This document shows positions 12,008-25,078 of a stretch of 64,000 nucleotides of DNA, one piece after another. The stretch's first letter is position 1. Each line of letters begins with the position of its first letter. This DNA comes from Henckelia pumila (Eukaryota; Streptophyta; Magnoliopsida; Lamiales; Gesneriaceae): the NCBI RefSeq assembly GCF_033568475.1, contig NC_133121.1, forward strand, positions 7,068,001-7,132,000, given 5' to 3'. The position numbers and the translations under genes were made by a program. Under the pieces are notes generated by a model. That model was not told where the DNA came from, ran no database searches, and worked only from the letters and a program-made list of their open reading frames with translations.

Positions 12008-13280
12008 ATTCCCGCCTCCTCAAAATCAATCTTGTCCCCAAGATTGAAATTAGGAAACTGTGCTGCAAACTCCACAGACTCCTCCCAGGTTTCTTCTTCA
12101 ATCAAATGTCCCTTTCATTTAACCAGCACTTGTAATACATCTTCTTTCCCTCTACGCTTTGTTCTCTTAACCAAAATCTTTTCAGGCTCAAAGTTTTGCG
12201 CCAGATCAGTATCCAGCTCTTGGGGTAATTTAACTGCTTCGACTTGATTTCCTACCAACTTCTTGAGACATGAAACATGGAAAACCGGATGTATCCTCGA
12301 TCCTTCCGGTAATAACAATTTTTACGCCACCTTTCCTACTCGTTCAACAATCTTGAAGGGACCATAGAACCTGGCTGAAAGTTTCTGATGTATGCGACGA
12401 CATACTGACTGTTGTCGGTGTGACCTTAAATTCAGAAATACCATGTTGTTTATTTGGTACTCAACATCCCGTCGATGTCTATTAGCAAACTTGGTCATTC
12501 GTTGTTGTGCTCGTTGGAGATTTTACCTTAATTGTTTGAGCAACTCATCTCTGTTATTGAGTTCATCCGCCACAGCAGCGACCAGTGTTTCTCCCGGAAT
12601 GTATTGTATAATGGTGGGAGGTTTTCGGCCATAAACCACTTCAAAAGGTGTAAACCCCGCTGAAGTGTGGTATGAGGTGTTATACCAATACTCACTTCAG
12701 TGTATCCAACTAGCCCACCCTTTTGGTTGTTCCGACGCAAAACACCGTAAATAAGTTTCAAGGCACCTATTTAAAACTCACTTTGCCCATCTGTTTCAGG
12801 GTTATAGGAAGAACTCGTCTTTAGTTTGGTGCCTTGTAAACGAAAAAATTCAGACCAGAAAAGGCTCATGAATATGGAATCATGATCGCTTACTATGGAT
12901 TTAGGGACACCATCTAGCCGCACCACTTCTTTCATGAATTTTTCAGCGACGGTCTTGGCCGAGAACATATGTTTCAATAATAGAAAATGCCCATATTTGG
13001 ACAAACAATCAACCACCACCATTATTACATCAAATCCCCCAGATTTAGGCAATCTAGAAATAAAGTCCATGGATACATCCTCCTATATTGCTTCTGGAAT
13101 ATCCAGTGTCTGCAGCAACCCCGCAGGTGAGATAGCCTGATACTTCTGCCTTTGACACTCGAGGCACTCAACCACAAAACTCATAATATCCTTTTTCATC
13201 CCCAGCCAAAAAAAACTATTAGAAATTCGCTTCAAGGTTTTCAGAGTTCCAGAATGTCCCCATCTGGAGTGGAATGACAC
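11878..13280 (-). pseudogene. Gypsy integrase with chromodomain tail (frameshifted)
   Basis: Integrase inserts the element DNA into the chromosome. The minus-strand pieces are: zinc-binding region 13083-13280 (HSRWGHSGTLKTLKR ... CLECQRQK), catalytic core 12771-13070 (MDFISRLPKSGGFDVIMVVV, SDHDSIFMSLFW, NPETDGQSE), a C-terminal piece 12115-12318 (HPVFHVSCLKKL) and a chromodomain-like tail 11878-12105 (EEETWEESVEFAAQFPNF). The tail is expected to guide integration to marked chromatin, by analogy with chromoviruses. Stops and frameshifts lie between pieces, so no full protein is made. Confidence 0.85.
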
Positions 13281-13322
13281 TCTTCCATGAGGTGCATGTC
13301 CATGAGGATTTTCTAGGTATCA

Positions 13323-15021
13323 CTAGCCGACCTTATGCAATAAACACCCATTAATCAACTTGTAATGCATAGAAGATGTACTTTCCTGTCGCAACTGCTG
13401 AATTATGGGTTGGAGTTCAGGATCCTGCTCCACATTCTTTTTTATCTCCTCAATATCCATCCAGATAGGCATCGAATACTGTCGCAATTCCATCCCTTCT
13501 TGTTGTCTAGACAAGGTATCTGAAGCTTTGTTATGAACCCCTGCTTTATATTTTATTTCGAAATCATATCCCATTAGCTTGGACAACCAATGTTGTTGAT
13601 CAGGAGTTGAGATTCGCTGGTGCAAATAATTTTTCAAAGATTTGTGGTCTGTCATTACCACAAACTCGCGCCCTAATAAATATGGCCTCCAATGTTGTAT
13701 TGCCATCACTAGTGTCATCAATTATTTTTTCGTACGTCGATTTCACCAACGCTCTGTGAGTTAATGCTTTACTATAATATGAAATGGGCTGAACCCCCCT
13801 GCCCAAGGACAGCCCCCACACCCGTCCCTGAAGCATCACATTCTATTACAAATTGTTGACTAAAATCAGACATGCATAAGACCGGAGCAGTGATCAGAGC
13901 TTTCTTTAAGGCTTCAAATGTTGCGTGTGCTCTCTCATCCCAACAGAAGTTATTATTTTTTAATAGATCAGTTAAGGGCTTGGCTATCTTGCCATAATCC
14001 TTAACAAACTTTCGGTAGTAGTCAGTCAACCCCAGAAAACCCCGTAAGCCCTTGATGTTTGTTGGTTGCGGCCACTGCTTCACGCATTCAACTTTTTGAG
14101 ATCCACAGCTACACCATTTCTGCTAATGATATGCCCCAAATACTCAATTTGGGTTAAAGCAAACTGACATTTCTTTTTATTTAAAACAAACTGATTATCC
14201 AATAAGACCCCAAAAACTGTTTGGATATGTGCCAAATGACCGTTCCATCCCTTGCTATAAATTAAAATGTCATCAAAAAATATCAACACAAATTTGCGCA
14301 GGTAAGTGCGGAATACCTCGTTCATGGTTGACTGAAAAGTGGCCGGAGCGTTTTTTAATCCAAACAACATGACGAGGAATTCGTAATGTCCCGTATGTGT
14401 TCTAAACATCGTCTTTGGAACATCACGGGGTCGTACCCTAATCTGGGGGTAGCCCGAGTGTAAATCCAATTTAGTAAATAAGGATGCCCCATACAGCTCA
14501 TCAAACAATTTTTCGACCATTGGAATGTGGTATTTATCTGCCACAGTAATTTTATTTAAGGCCCGATAATCGACGCAAAACCGCCAACTCCCATCTTTCT
14601 TTTTAACCAAGATCAATGGGCTCGAATATGGACTAATGCTTGGTTGAATCACTCCCGCTTTCAACATTTTACCCACCATCTGCTCGATCTCATCTTTCTG
14701 ATTGTGGTCATATCGATAGGGTCGCACGCTCACTGGTTCATACCCTTTTTTAACATGAATCGCATGATCCTTATCCCTACTCGATGGTAATTCATGTGGT
14801 ACCTCAAAAACATTTTCATACATGGACAACATCCTTTGCAAGTCTTCTTCACTCGATGTATTCACCTTCTGCATCTCTATTTCTTTTCCTTCAACACTCT
14901 TCCATTTAGCCCATACTGCCCCACAAAAATCTACATCTATCGTCTTAATAATTGATCGAAAGGAAACAATCATCCTATTCAATGATGAATCTCCCTGCAA
15001 TCTTACTTCCCTATCATCCAA
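13323..15021 (-). pseudogene. Gypsy reverse transcriptase and RNase H (frameshifted)
   Basis: Reverse transcriptase lies at 14080-15021: the WRFCVDYRALNKITV, LDLHSGYPQIRV and FFDDILIYSKG motifs include the catalytic Asp pair, and the domain ends with EYLGHIISRNGV. The connection and RNase H follow in shifted frames at 13600-14083 (GLRGFLGLTDYYRKFVKDYG, FVIECDASGTGVGAVL) and 13323-13721 (LVMAIQHWRPYLLGREFVV, TDHKSLKNYL, KAGVHNKASDTLSR). The core motifs survive, but the frame changes kill the polyprotein. Confidence 0.9.
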
Positions 15022-15160
15022 GTAACCAATTGACCATTACGTCCCCCAATGTTCGTAACAAGTCGACTCCAAATATCAAGTCCAAGCCGCCCAATTCAAA
15101 CAGAAAGCCCTCAATCTGAAATTGACACATTCCGAAATCCATCTCCAATTCCCTACATAC

Positions 15161-15496
15161 TCATGTGCAAGACACTCTACCACCATCGCCCAAAAACACT
15201 GCAAACTTTACGCTATTATCCACATCCACGCCCAACTCGCTAATCAACTGCTTAGAAACATGATTATGGTTGGCGCCGCTATCGATCATCGCCACCACAC
15301 TTACTCCACACAAATTCGCCTTCAACTTCATGGTTTTTGGCTGAGTTATTCCGCCAACAATATACAAGGAAAGTTCCAGAATATTGTATTCTGGTTGCAT
15401 CCTAGTGATGCGATCCTTCATTTCACTTTCTTCCATATCAGAGTGTTGCTGCTTTTCTCCTTCTTCCTCATCTTCCGTCAGAATGGTGACACACAT
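15161..15496 (-). pseudogene. Gypsy aspartic protease region
   Basis: The motif VVAMIDSGANHNHVS contains the Asp-Ser-Gly catalytic triad of retroelement proteases, followed by LISELGVDVDNS. It lies between gag and reverse transcriptase, as expected for Ty3/gypsy. The region 15527-15907 upstream carries the end of gag, with a zinc-knuckle-like RLCFRCRES. Confidence 0.8.
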
Positions 15497-15526
15497 GGAT
15501 TTATTTGCACACTTGTGGAGAGGATG

Positions 15527-17223
15527 TTATGATTCTCTACATCTGAAACATAGCCTTTTCTCCTTGCGATTTAGGTATTCTTGGTGAGAAAAAATTTTGC
15601 CCTCACGCCATTTTTGTTGTGGCGATCGGTTCGCTACTACTTTCTCTGTCCCGACTTGGAATCGAGTGTTCATCGGTGAACTAGGGCTAATTGTTCTGCG
15701 AGTTGAAAGATCAGAAACATTTATGGCAGCCCCCGAAACATATGATTTGGGCTTATATTTTTCAAAATCAGATATCTGGGCCGGTGGAGCCCATCCATTA
15801 AAATTGCCCCCTCTTCCCTCTGATCTTAAGCCCATCGAGTATTTAGGGTATTGATAGCCCATCGAAGATCCATCCAACTCTTCCTCCACGCTCCGATCCA
15901 GATCCATCGCTCACAAGATGGTTCTCGTTGCGTGCATCTTGTTTCTCCGCTTCAAATCTTCCCGTAACCCACTCAAGAAGTAACCCATGCACTGCTCCTC
16001 CGGCAAAGTCCCAATCTGAGCGAGAAGAACCTCAAACTGTTCGATGTAATCCTCCACCGACTGCTGCTCTTGTTTCAAAGATGCAAACTGTTAAGCAATG
16101 GAATCCGGATATCTCCACATGGTATGATATTGTCCACTTTGGGCACAAGCCCTCATGGTTTTGCTTTTGGAACCATCCAAAAGGCCTCATACCAATGAAG
16201 ATATCATTCCATATATTAATTCATGATCTTTTTTTTAAATTTTTCCATTGTGGGACTTTGGTTGACCATTTCTAACAATCCTCCCCTCAAACGAAGTACC
16301 ACCAAGCCTCCCCTCAATCCGTCCCTCCAATCGAGCCTACTCACCTTCAATGCGTTGTGGCACACGCCTTACATGAATTACCAAGAGCGTCCCCTCGAGA
16401 GCTTTCACGGATCTTAATTGTGGCCCTCAAACTTCTTCTCCTTGAGTTTCCGAGGATTCCACCCACATTGGTTCGATCATATCATTATTAGTTCTCACAA
16501 ACGGCGCCATTTGTTAAGCAATGAAATTCGGATATCTCCACATGGTATGATATTGTCCACTTTTGGCACAAGCCCTCATGGTTTTGCTTTTGGAACCACC
16601 CAAAAGGCCTCATACCAAAGAATATATCATTCCATATATTAATCCATGATCTTTTCTTTAATTTTTCCATTGTGGGACTTTGGTTGACCATTCCTAACAC
16701 AAGCATTTCAAACGTGCTCGTAGATTGACGGCCGCCAGACCTCCTAATTAATTCTTCCGCAAAATGTTCCCAACTCATATACGGAAATTTTTGGGTAATC
16801 CATCGATACCAGTGCACGACAGTACCTTTCATACATATGTGAGCAATTTTCAGCCGATTAGTAGGGGTTGTTCCATGGAGTGCAAAATATTGATCAGCCT
16901 TCCCTAACCATCCCAATGGGTCACTGCCATCAAAGCCGGTATGTCAATCCGCTTAATAATTTTTCAAAGCTCTTTTGCTTCTTCACGACTCACTTCATTC
17001 TCCCCCGATTTTTTTTCTTGGTGGAATGATTCTTGTTGCGATTTTTTTTCCTTCAACAGATTTCCTTCTCCATTTTTCCTCTGGTTTTTCAGTTGTTGTT
17101 CCACCATCCTTTAAATTTCATGAAGTCACCCATCATCTTAGTAAGCGACTGGATGTTGTCTTGTATGCTGCTGATCATATTTTCCATTGTTTCCATTTTT
17201 GCTTCACAACGAGTGCTGGCCAT
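15527..17223 (-). pseudogene. Gypsy gag, split by a TRIM element
   Basis: A candidate start is ATG 17221-17223 (MASTRCEAKMETMENMISSI). Gag-like sequence continues at 16700-16916 (WLGKADQYFALHGT, VVHWYRWITQKFPYMSWEHF) up to the TRIM right end. Beyond the TRIM it resumes at about 15900-16088 (roughly QSVEDYIEQFEVLL, MGYFLSGLREDLK) and 15527-15907. An early frameshift or stop follows the N-terminal coiled-coil-like part. Gag would form the cytoplasmic particle; this copy cannot. Confidence 0.8.
16089..16699 (-). mobile_element. TRIM (terminal-repeat retrotransposon in miniature), 611 bp
   Basis: Direct terminal repeats at 16089-16277 and 16512-16699 (189 and 188 bp, roughly 95% alike) start TGTTAAGCAATG and end CTAACA. 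On the minus strand the 5' LTR is followed after two bases by TGGCGCCGT (16501-16509), matching the 3' end of plant tRNA-Asp as primer. A polypurine tract (GAGGGGAGGAT, 16278-16288) precedes the 3' LTR. Flanks are CAAAC (16084-16088) and CAAGC (16700-16704), a 5-bp duplication with one change. It has no coding capacity. Confidence 0.9.
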
Positions 17224-17258
17224 GATCTTCTCCTCTCGATCCGGAAGGTCGGACCAAT

Positions 17259-17502
17259 TAATATGATCTTGCGATATGTTGAGGAAAATTATCCATTATA
17301 ACAGTAAAATCAATGAGAAATAAGATGAAAATGAACTAAAAATGATCCCAGAGTCGCCTCTGTACAATATTCTCCATTTTTCCCTAGCTCTAGGCTAGTC
17401 TTTACATAAAAGTAACACTTAGAGAAATCTACCCCTAACTAACTGCCTGTCTCTCCCATTTTATTCTTATTTCCTTCATGGGCCTTCTTAATCCTTCTCG
17501 AG
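17259..17502 (-). repeat. 5' LTR of the gypsy chromovirus, first fragment
   Basis: It aligns with 11702-11945 over its full length, with about 17 differences. The LTR is cut after TTCTCGAG by hAT element 2 and resumes at 38166 (TTCTGGAG...) up to GTAACA at 38236. Confidence 0.88.
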
Positions 17503-18430
17503 TAGGGGTGTCAATTCGGGTGGGTCGGTGGGTTCGGGTCGGGTTGAAGAAAAAAAATGTAAAAATTCCTCAACCCAAACAAACCCGAAAATGTTCAACC
17601 CAAACCCGAACCCGAACCCGTATAACCTGAACCCACCCGTTCAACCCGAACAACCCGATTTTTATTATTATTTTTCATTTTTTTTAGAAAAATAATTAAA
17701 TAAAAATTCAAAACACAAAATAATAATAATAATATTATATTTATTCATATGATAACAAAATAAAAAATTATTTTAGAAAATTTATTTTAAACATTCATTT
17801 GAAAAATTTATTTACTACAAAAAATAAAAAATTATTTTAAAATTTCAAAATTGTACAAAATAAACATTAAATCAAGAAAATATATTATATTAATATAAAA
17901 TAAATGTTTTTCAAATAAACAACATATGAAATTGTAACAAATTTTTCTTAATTATATATATAAAAAAGAAATATTAAAAATATTCGGGTCAACTCGGGTT
18001 GACCCGAACCCAACCCGACCCAACCCGAACCCGAATAATTTTTTCGAGTTGGCTTTCGGGTCAATCCGATTCAACCCGAACCCAAAAACCTTCAACCCAA
18101 ACATATTTTTCGGGTTGAATCGTGTCGGGTTGTCGGGTTGGGTTGGTTTTTGACACCCCTTGTAGTGACCCGCACCGTAATCACCTACTAATCAGAAGCT
18201 TAAGCATGCATTTAACTTAATCAAATAAAATATCAGAAATAACAGCGGAAACTTAAACATTAATAAAAATATTGTTTACAATCATATCGAATAAAACCAG
18301 TGTATTAACCCAAATACAACTGAAACAAAAGCTTAGACAATAACCCTGCTGGTCCTCCATCGCCTAAGCTCTCCTGGAACCACCCGCATCGTCCAGCCGC
18401 AGACCTGCCCCATGGAATAGGGTGTCCAAA

Positions 18431-20277
18431 TGAAAGAGTGGGTGCCCGGTGAGCCAACTTGTGGCTAAGGGCTTTGATGACTCTTTGTATAAACAATCTT
18501 TTGTTTAATATAATTTACACTTTTATAAAGGCGTTTACTTTATCTTTTATCATATTATTATGTTGTGACATACTATAAGATGTTTAGATGAAGACCTTGA
18601 ATATAATATAGTGTATGTAAGATGTGGTAGCACATGGGGATGGCTATCATGAAACATATCTTATAGTCACTGTATATTCTAAATAGTTCCTAGTCGATTG
18701 AGCCGTCCGTTAATAAGGATAAGGATCGCTCGAGATTGAGACTAGCATTTGCGATGCCGAGTACCACGTTTCTTTGGTATGTAACATAGAGATGTTCAAA
18801 GCATGCAAATGGATATTCATACGATGAATGATCGAACTACCCTATCCGGACTTTCCAAGTGGTTATCACTTATCGAGTGGATAAAGTCCGTGGTTTTGGT
18901 TGTACACCATTAATCCTTACTACTTGAAACATCATTGAGACTCTATATGCTAGTACTGTATTTTGACTCGTTTACCGACTCTATTGGGGTCATCAGGTGT
19001 CGGGATTGGGTACAGTTACGACACATATAAGAGTCGATGCTTTGTTGTCAAGGATTCACCACATACTTGCTAGTGTGGATATCCTATGCAATCTGAGGAG
19101 ATATTAGTGTGACGAATCTCTGGCCAGAGTACATGATGTGTTTTAAGAAATGGTTTCTTAGTAGCACATGCGATGTCACTATTTGATCTTCAAGATGCAT
19201 TGCATAGTTATCGAATCTCGAACGACTCTCGATTTACCAATGGTTGTTGATTCGATCGGGATATATGGATGAAGGGACCGTACTGTACGCTAACCAAAAT
19301 CTATTGGTTCTTGCAGGCACTATCAGTGATACCTAGGAAATCATGGGGCGATGTTGCTAGGCGCTCTTACCATGATTTGATGGGCAAGTCGGAAATTGTT
19401 GTTCCGAGTCACAAGGAGTTGTGAGCCCACGGCTAGCTGTATCCCTGAACCATTGAGGGTCACACAAGTAATGGATTTTTAATCCCCGTTGAGATAGTTA
19501 AATTTAAAGAGTTAAATTTAATGAACAAAGAAGTGGGACTTCTTATTTAAAGAGTAGAGGAGTAAGATTTCCTAAAATGACATAGGGATAGGCATTTTTG
19601 GAAACCACTGAATTCGGATTCAGAAAATTTATCTTGACTTTAAAAGATGCAGAAATGGTTTCTGTGCACATTGGTGAAATTGGTTTATCAATCTGAGTCA
19701 CGATGAATTTTATATTAATTTCTGAACATGCAGGCTTTGCTTGTCAGGCTTGAACTTATGACTAATGGGCCCTAAGCTGTTAGCAGCCCACATTATAAAT
19801 AAGTTATTGCAGTACAGAAATTACACAACAGAGGTCACAATTTTCGAAAACCCTAGCTGATTTTTTTAAAAGTGGCCGCCTCCCCTTCTCCTCTCTCTGC
19901 TCGAAAAATTCCAGCCTGTGAATTTAGAATTTGCAGTCTGGTTTAACGGATCAAATTCGTTAATTCTCTTCGTAGAAACTTCTGATAGATTTTCTAGTGC
20001 AATCTATCAGAGGGATTAAACTTCTGTTCTTGGACCTGATTGAAGAATTGTTCGTCCATCAGTTCCTGGGATATACAACAAGAGCAGAGTAATCTGTTGG
20101 TGTCCATAATCTCGTTTCGAGATTGGAGGTAAAAATTTAATTGTTATTTAATTTTTACACGCACAATTTAATCGTAAAGTTTTGATACCCATGATATGGA
20201 ATCGTTCCATATAAAATTTTTAAACTTCCGCTGCATCGGGTATCAATCCTTATTGATCTGATCATCGTTCTCCAACA
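18431..20277 (+). repeat. 5' LTR of copia A
   Basis: It runs from TGAAAGAGTGGGTGCCCGG to ...GTTCTCCAACA and is directly followed by the primer-binding site. Confidence 0.95.
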
Positions 20278-22073
20278 GTGGTATCAGAGCCAGGTTGCTC
20301 AAATCAAGCGATTAAATTAATCGATTGTACAAAAAATTTTAGCCTCGATTTTTGAAACAAAATAAATTTTTTTAAAATAAAATTTTTTTCGGGCAAAACA
20401 CGGGCAGCGATCGTCGCTGCCCAGCCTCGATTTTTGAAACAAAATAAATTTTTTTAAAATAAAATTTTTTTTCGGGCAAAACACGGGCAGCGATCGTCGC
20501 TGCCCAAGGGGCAGCGACGGGCTGCCCGGGATCTTCCCGGGCGGCCCGGGAAAAATTAATTTTTATTTTAAATTAAAATTTTAATATGTTAAAATTCTAT
20601 TTTTGGTCCGATCGAAAATTGTTTTTGATAGGTTCACGAGGCATCGGATCGAATTGTTCGAGTCCGAAAATTTTAAAATTGATTTTTGGATAAATTTGAA
20701 TTTTTTGAAAATTTATAGATTTTATCCGTTAAATCAGATTTTATGAAATTAATTATTTTTGGTACAATTGATGATAAGATATGATCTTATGGAAATATTG
20801 AGTAAAATATGATTTTATGTATAAAATTGGATTTTATATGTAAAATATGATTTTATTTGATAAAAAGATAAAATATGGTTTTTATGTAAAATAAGATTTT
20901 ATATATGGAATATGATTTTATCCTTTTAATTTAATTGTCATTGCATGTTATCCAATATATTAATTTTGAATTAAATATTATTGGATAAGGATGATCGATT
21001 GCCATGACCAATTTTGTAAGTGTATGTTAGGAATTTACATTTGTTTTTATTGTTGTTGGATTTATTAATGGGCTTGGTTTATGGCCCAATATGAATTATC
21101 ATATGTAATAAAAGTGGGCCTGGTTTATGGCCCGTTCCCACCCCTTAAAATGTATCCCCTACTTGTCATAGTTATTTATTGTAAATACATTAGACTTAGT
21201 GAGAGATGAAGATTTGAAGACGGAGGTGGGCCCAGCAGACAATAAAGACTGAAGAAATGTAAATTGGAAGCTCAATGTAATAGGATTGCATTGCATACCT
21301 GCATATTACCTAGGATTGGACTTAGACTCGTGATTGGCAACCACGGGTCGATTAGAAATGGAATCGATCATCCTATATAATATATGATATTATCGTTGTA
21401 TGCATGTTTTAGACTAAATTGTATGAATCCCGCAAGCATACAAAATTTTAAATGATGAGACAAATTTTCAAAATTAAAATCCCTCATTTTAAATATGATT
21501 TAAAATTGATATCAAGATAAATAAAGGAAATTTAAATATTGTTTAAATGTTCCTACCTTCCATCAACGATCATTGTATGAGATGCTACCCGCGGATACGG
21601 TCCGTCTCATATTATTGGGGGGGCCCGTTCGTCGGAAAGCTGTACATTGGATCGACACATGTTGTAAGTTGGGTGGAACTCCCATGGGATCGGCTCATAT
21701 TATTGGGGGATCCACATGGCGACCGTCCATCACAACTTAATATTGATGGGTCATCTTGACATGTCACAATAAACGGCGTCATATTATTGGGCCCTTATTG
21801 GACATGAGATAAAAACGTGGAGGTTGCTTTGGAAGCAATTGGGCTCTACCTTTTGAAAATTATGGTTGACTGATATTATTCGGGACCATAGTTTGTCAAT
21901 TGGACTCCATGTTCCCACTAAGGAAAACAGTTTCCCGTTTTCACTAGAGGGTAGTGAAATCGTTAAAATAGTGGGAGTGAGATTCATAAAATAAATTTCG
22001 CCTATTTTATGTCTTAGTAAATTAATTAAACAATCACTGATTATTGTCTGTTTCTTTTCAGTATTTCATTAAG
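20278..22073 (+). promoter_or_regulatory. Copia A primer-binding site and long untranslated leader
   Basis: The primer-binding site GTGGTATCAGAGCCAGG is at 20278-20294. The leader then carries an 83-bp tandem duplication (about 20342-20424 and 20425-20507), each unit ending in a self-complementary GGGCAGCGATCGTCGCTGCCC-type hairpin. A roughly 1.8-kb leader between primer site and gag is typical of BARE-1-like elements. No long ORF is supported. Confidence 0.85.
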
Positions 22074-24047
22074 ATGAATTCGCGCAATCCACTATTCTCT
22101 ATTCTCGAACAAAATAAACTGACTGGCGCAAACTATACGGAATGATTCCGTAAGTTGAAGATTGTCTTGACATCGGAGAAGATGCTCTACGTGTTAGAAA
22201 AATCTCCTCCGAAGGAAGCACCAGCTGACATAAGTCCGGAAGAGTTGGCCAAACTTGATACATGGTGGGACCATGATATCAAGGCCAAATGCTATATGCA
22301 AGCCTCGATGTCTGATGAACTCCAGAGGCGATTTGAGGATACCGTGAATGCTGCTGACATTCACGTACAACTCAAGGAACTTTTTGGGGCTCAATCGAGA
22401 GCTGAAAGGTTCGCTACTGTAAAAGAGCTAATGACGTGTCGCATGCGTGAAAGGACTTCGGTCCGTGATCATGGGGTACGAGTGATTTGGCTCATTCAGA
22501 AGTTGGTAACGCTTGATTTGGTATTGGAGCATGAACTCAACGTGGACTTATTACTTCTCTCTCTTCCTTCTTCGTTTGACGGTTTTGTGGTGAATTTCAA
22601 TATGAACAAGATAGAGGCCTCCCTTGAAGAGATGGTCAATATGCTTGTAACATATGAAGCCACTTTAAAGAAGGATAAACCGGCTCTCTTGGTGGGCTCC
22701 TCTTCTTCTGCTAAGAAGGGGCCAAGTACAAAGGGTAAGAAACGTTCTGCCCCACCCAAGAAAATCGGACCCGAGAAGAAGAACAAGACAAAGGCTTCAA
22801 ACATGGAAAAATCCAAGGATGTTTGCCATCACTGCAAGAAACCCGGTCATTGGAAACGTAACTGCAAGGAATATCTAGAGCAGTTGCGAACTGCGAATGG
22901 TATGTTCTATATTGAAATAAATGTTTCACTTAATACTACTTCTTGGGTATTGGATACCGGATGTGGATCTCACATTTGCAATGATTTGCAGGTGATGACA
23001 AGAAGTCGCAAGCCTAGAATGGGTGAGACCCAGCTGAGGCTCGGAAATGGTTCTAGAGTTGAAGCCAAAGCTGTGGGAGACGTTTATTTAATTTTGCAGA
23101 ACGATTTTAAGTTACTTTTGAGAGATGTTTTATTTGTTCCAGATTTGATTAAAAACATTATTTATGTTTCTATGCTTGATAGAGATGGTTTTTCTTGCAA
23201 TTTTGTGAATGAGATTTGCAATATTTACAAGAATGAATGTTTGATTGAAAATGGACAACTTGAAAACGATCTATATAACTTAAAATTAAAAGACGTTCCA
23301 ATAAATTATGTTGATAAACCGGTAACAACGAACAAAAGGAAAATCGATAGTCAAAACCCGGCAAACCTTTGGCATGCTAGGCTAGGTCATATTTCCTCAA
23401 GGAGGATGAACAAGCTAGTGGGAGAGGGCATGTTTGATATGTCTGATATTAACTCTCTACCTACTTGTGAGTCCTGCCTGAAAGGAAAAATGACTAAATC
23501 TCCTTTTAAGGGAAAATCTGAGCGTAGTCAAAATCTGTTGGATTTGATCCATACAGATGTTTGTGGTCCATTTAGAATTGGTACTCAATTTGGCCACACC
23601 TACTTCATTACCTTTACTGATGATTATTCAAGGTATGGGTATTTATATTTAATGAAATATAAGTCTGAAGCATTTGAAAAGTTCAAAGAATTCAAGGCTG
23701 AAGTAGAAAACAAGCTAGGTAAAAGTATTAAAGCACTTCGATCGGATCGAGGTGGAGAATACTTAAGTACCGAGTTTTTGGACTATCTGAAAGAGAATGG
23801 GATTCTCTCTCAGTGGACTCCTCCTATGACACCTCAGCTGAATGGTGTATCGGAGTGTCGTAATCAAACTTTGTTGGACATGGTTCGATCCATGATGAGC
23901 TTCACTGAGCTTCCACCTTCGTTTTGGGGCTACGCGCTTGAAACGGCGGTGTTGTTGTTGAACAACGTCCACACCAAAGAAGTGGATAAAACACCATACG
24001 AGTTATGGAATGGCAAAGCTCTTAAGTATTCGTACTTGAGAATTTAG
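22074..24047 (+). pseudogene. Copia A gag, protease and integrase
   Basis: The ATG at 22074 opens MNSRNPLFSILEQNKLTGAN but meets TGA at codon 24 (22143-22145), where relatives have Trp. The frame is then open to TAG at 24045-24047, again a Trp codon in copia B. In order it contains gag, a CCHC zinc knuckle (CHHCKKPGHWKRNC, about 22825), the protease motif WVLDTGCGSHIC, the integrase HHCC region (LWHARLGHISSRRM ... CESCLKGK) and the DDE core (HTDVCGPF, FTDDYSRYGYLYL, RSDRGGEYLS). Retroelement function is known from the family; this copy is disrupted. Confidence 0.9.
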
Positions 24048-25078
24048 GGATGTCCTGCTTACGTGAAGCAGACAGTGGGAGATAAGTTGGATAGTCGATC
24101 CACCTTATGTTATTTTGTAGGGTATCCGAAGAATTCAATCGGATATTATTTCTATCATCCTGCTGAAACAAAGGTGTTTGTTTCAAGGAATGCCACCTTC
24201 TTGGAGAAGGAGTTCTTATTGGATAAAAAAGGCGAGATGATGGAACTCGAAGAAATTCGAGAAGAACCCGAAATACAAAATAATGATCCTACACCTCAGG
24301 AACCAATGATGGACACGCCTATACCTAGAAGATCCGAGAGGACTTCTAGACCTCCTATTCGATATGGTCTTCTTCTTGAAGGGGATCAAGATGAACCCGA
24401 TGTTGGATGTGATCCAAGAAACTTCAAGGAAGCAATTTCTGATGCGGATTCAAATTTATGGCTTGAAGCTATGCAGTCGGAAATAGATTCGATGCATACA
24501 AACCAAGTTTGGTCTTTAGTAGATCCTCCAGATGGAATTGTTCCAATAGGATGTAAATGGATCTACAAGAGAAAGCTTGGGCCTGATGGTAAGGTATTGA
24601 CCTACAAGGCATGATTGGTGGCGAAAGGTTATACTCAAAGACAAGGAGTTGACTATGATGAAACCTTTTCACCAGTTGCAATGCCATAGCTGCTTGGTAT
24701 GACTATGAGATATGGCAAATGGATGTGAAGACTGCATTTCTTAATGGAAACATTAAGGAAGAGATCTATATGACACAGCCTGAGGGATACACATCCATGG
24801 GAAGCGAGCATAAGGTATGCAAGCTTCAGAGATAGATCTATGGTCTCAAACAAGCATCAAGAAGTTGGAACCAGAAATTTGATAAAACAATAAAAGATTT
24901 TGGTTTCATCAAGAACCCGAAGGAACCGTGCGTGTACAAGAAAGTAGTTAAGGATGCTGTGACATTCTTAGTACTTTATGTTGATGACATCCTACTCATT
25001 GGGAATGATGTAGGGATGTTGCAGTCAACAAAGATATGGTTATCAGGTAGATTCTCGATGAATGATTTGGGTGAGGCA
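24048..25078 (+). pseudogene. Copia A reverse transcriptase, first part
   Basis: The sequence resumes the B-like reading frame (GDKLDSRSTLCYFVGYPKNS ... WSLVDPPDG, GCKWIYKRKLGPDGKV). It has a TGA at 24612-24614, a deletion of about 25 bp after SPVAM near 24682, and a TAG near 24834. The catalytic motif YVDDILLIGND is intact at about 24979. It stops at GEA (25078), where copia B is inserted. Confidence 0.9.
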
